This document shows positions 5,268-5,311 of a stretch of 5,311 nt of DNA, piece after piece (positions within the stretch are counted from its first letter, which is position 1; each line of letters begins with the position of its first letter). A model generated the notes under the pieces. The model saw only the letters and a list, made by a program, of their open reading frames with translations, was not told the origin of the DNA and searched no databases. The stretch spans positions 1 to 5,311 of the forward strand of contig CAYJQO010000033.1 of NCBI GenBank assembly GCA_964372445.1, read 5' to 3'. The stretch is from CAYJQO01 sp964372445 (lineage in GTDB: Bacteria > Patescibacteriota > Minisyncoccia > UBA6257 > GWB1-50-10). Both the position numbers and the translations under genes were made by a program.

Positions 5268-5311
5268 TGTCGTACCCGCGCTACCATACTTGGTGGTCAT
5301 ACGCCGTCGAG

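Noticed and set aside
5012..5311. Frame 2 open for 100 codons from ATT at 5012, after AAGGAGAT, to the window end
   Set aside because: It needs an ATT start, which is very rare, and its first part overlaps the convincing signal peptide of the frame at 5079. Only its last portion is kept, as part of the frameshift hypothesis.

Overview
The window is bacterial DNA, GC-rich (roughly 60% by eye) with GC-rich third codon positions, Shine-Dalgarno sites at most starts and compact intrinsic terminators. I cannot name the organism. No rRNA, tRNA, CRISPR array or phage gene is visible, and all supported genes lie on the + strand.

Layout. (1) 2-811: the 3' part of a papain-like C39-type cysteine peptidase-like protein, followed by a probable beta-sandwich tail and a weak hairpin terminator. 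(2) 916-2109: a GT-B fold glycosyltransferase of the GT1/MGT type, possibly translated from a leaderless mRNA, ending in a strong terminator at 2155-2200. (3) 2296-3840: a 12-TM-type transporter of the folate-biopterin (BT1/FBT) family within the major facilitator superfamily, with a GTG start and a good Shine-Dalgarno site. It is followed by two intrinsic terminator-like hairpins in tandem (3866-3894 and 3922-3961). (4) 3976-4995: a complete insertion sequence of about 1.02 kb with perfect 23-bp terminal inverted repeats. It carries one intact DDE transposase (IS4/IS701-like) whose stop codon lies at the outer tip of the right repeat. (5) 5079-5267: a short secreted, cysteine/glycine-rich reading frame. 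Its N-terminus resembles the start of M23-type secreted peptidases, and it may be frameshifted or continue past the window in another frame.

The first three genes look like separately transcribed units, since each is followed by its own hairpin plus T-run. They do not form an obvious pathway. The most informative local structure is the insertion sequence: it sits directly downstream of an extended -10-like element (TGC-TATTAT, 3961-3969) and upstream of the leader and ribosome binding site of the secreted gene. It may therefore have separated that gene from its promoter. I found no convincing evidence of a wholly new multi-gene system. The unusual points are the insertion junction, the possibly broken secreted gene, the putative leaderless start, and a perfect palindrome abutting the last ribosome binding site.
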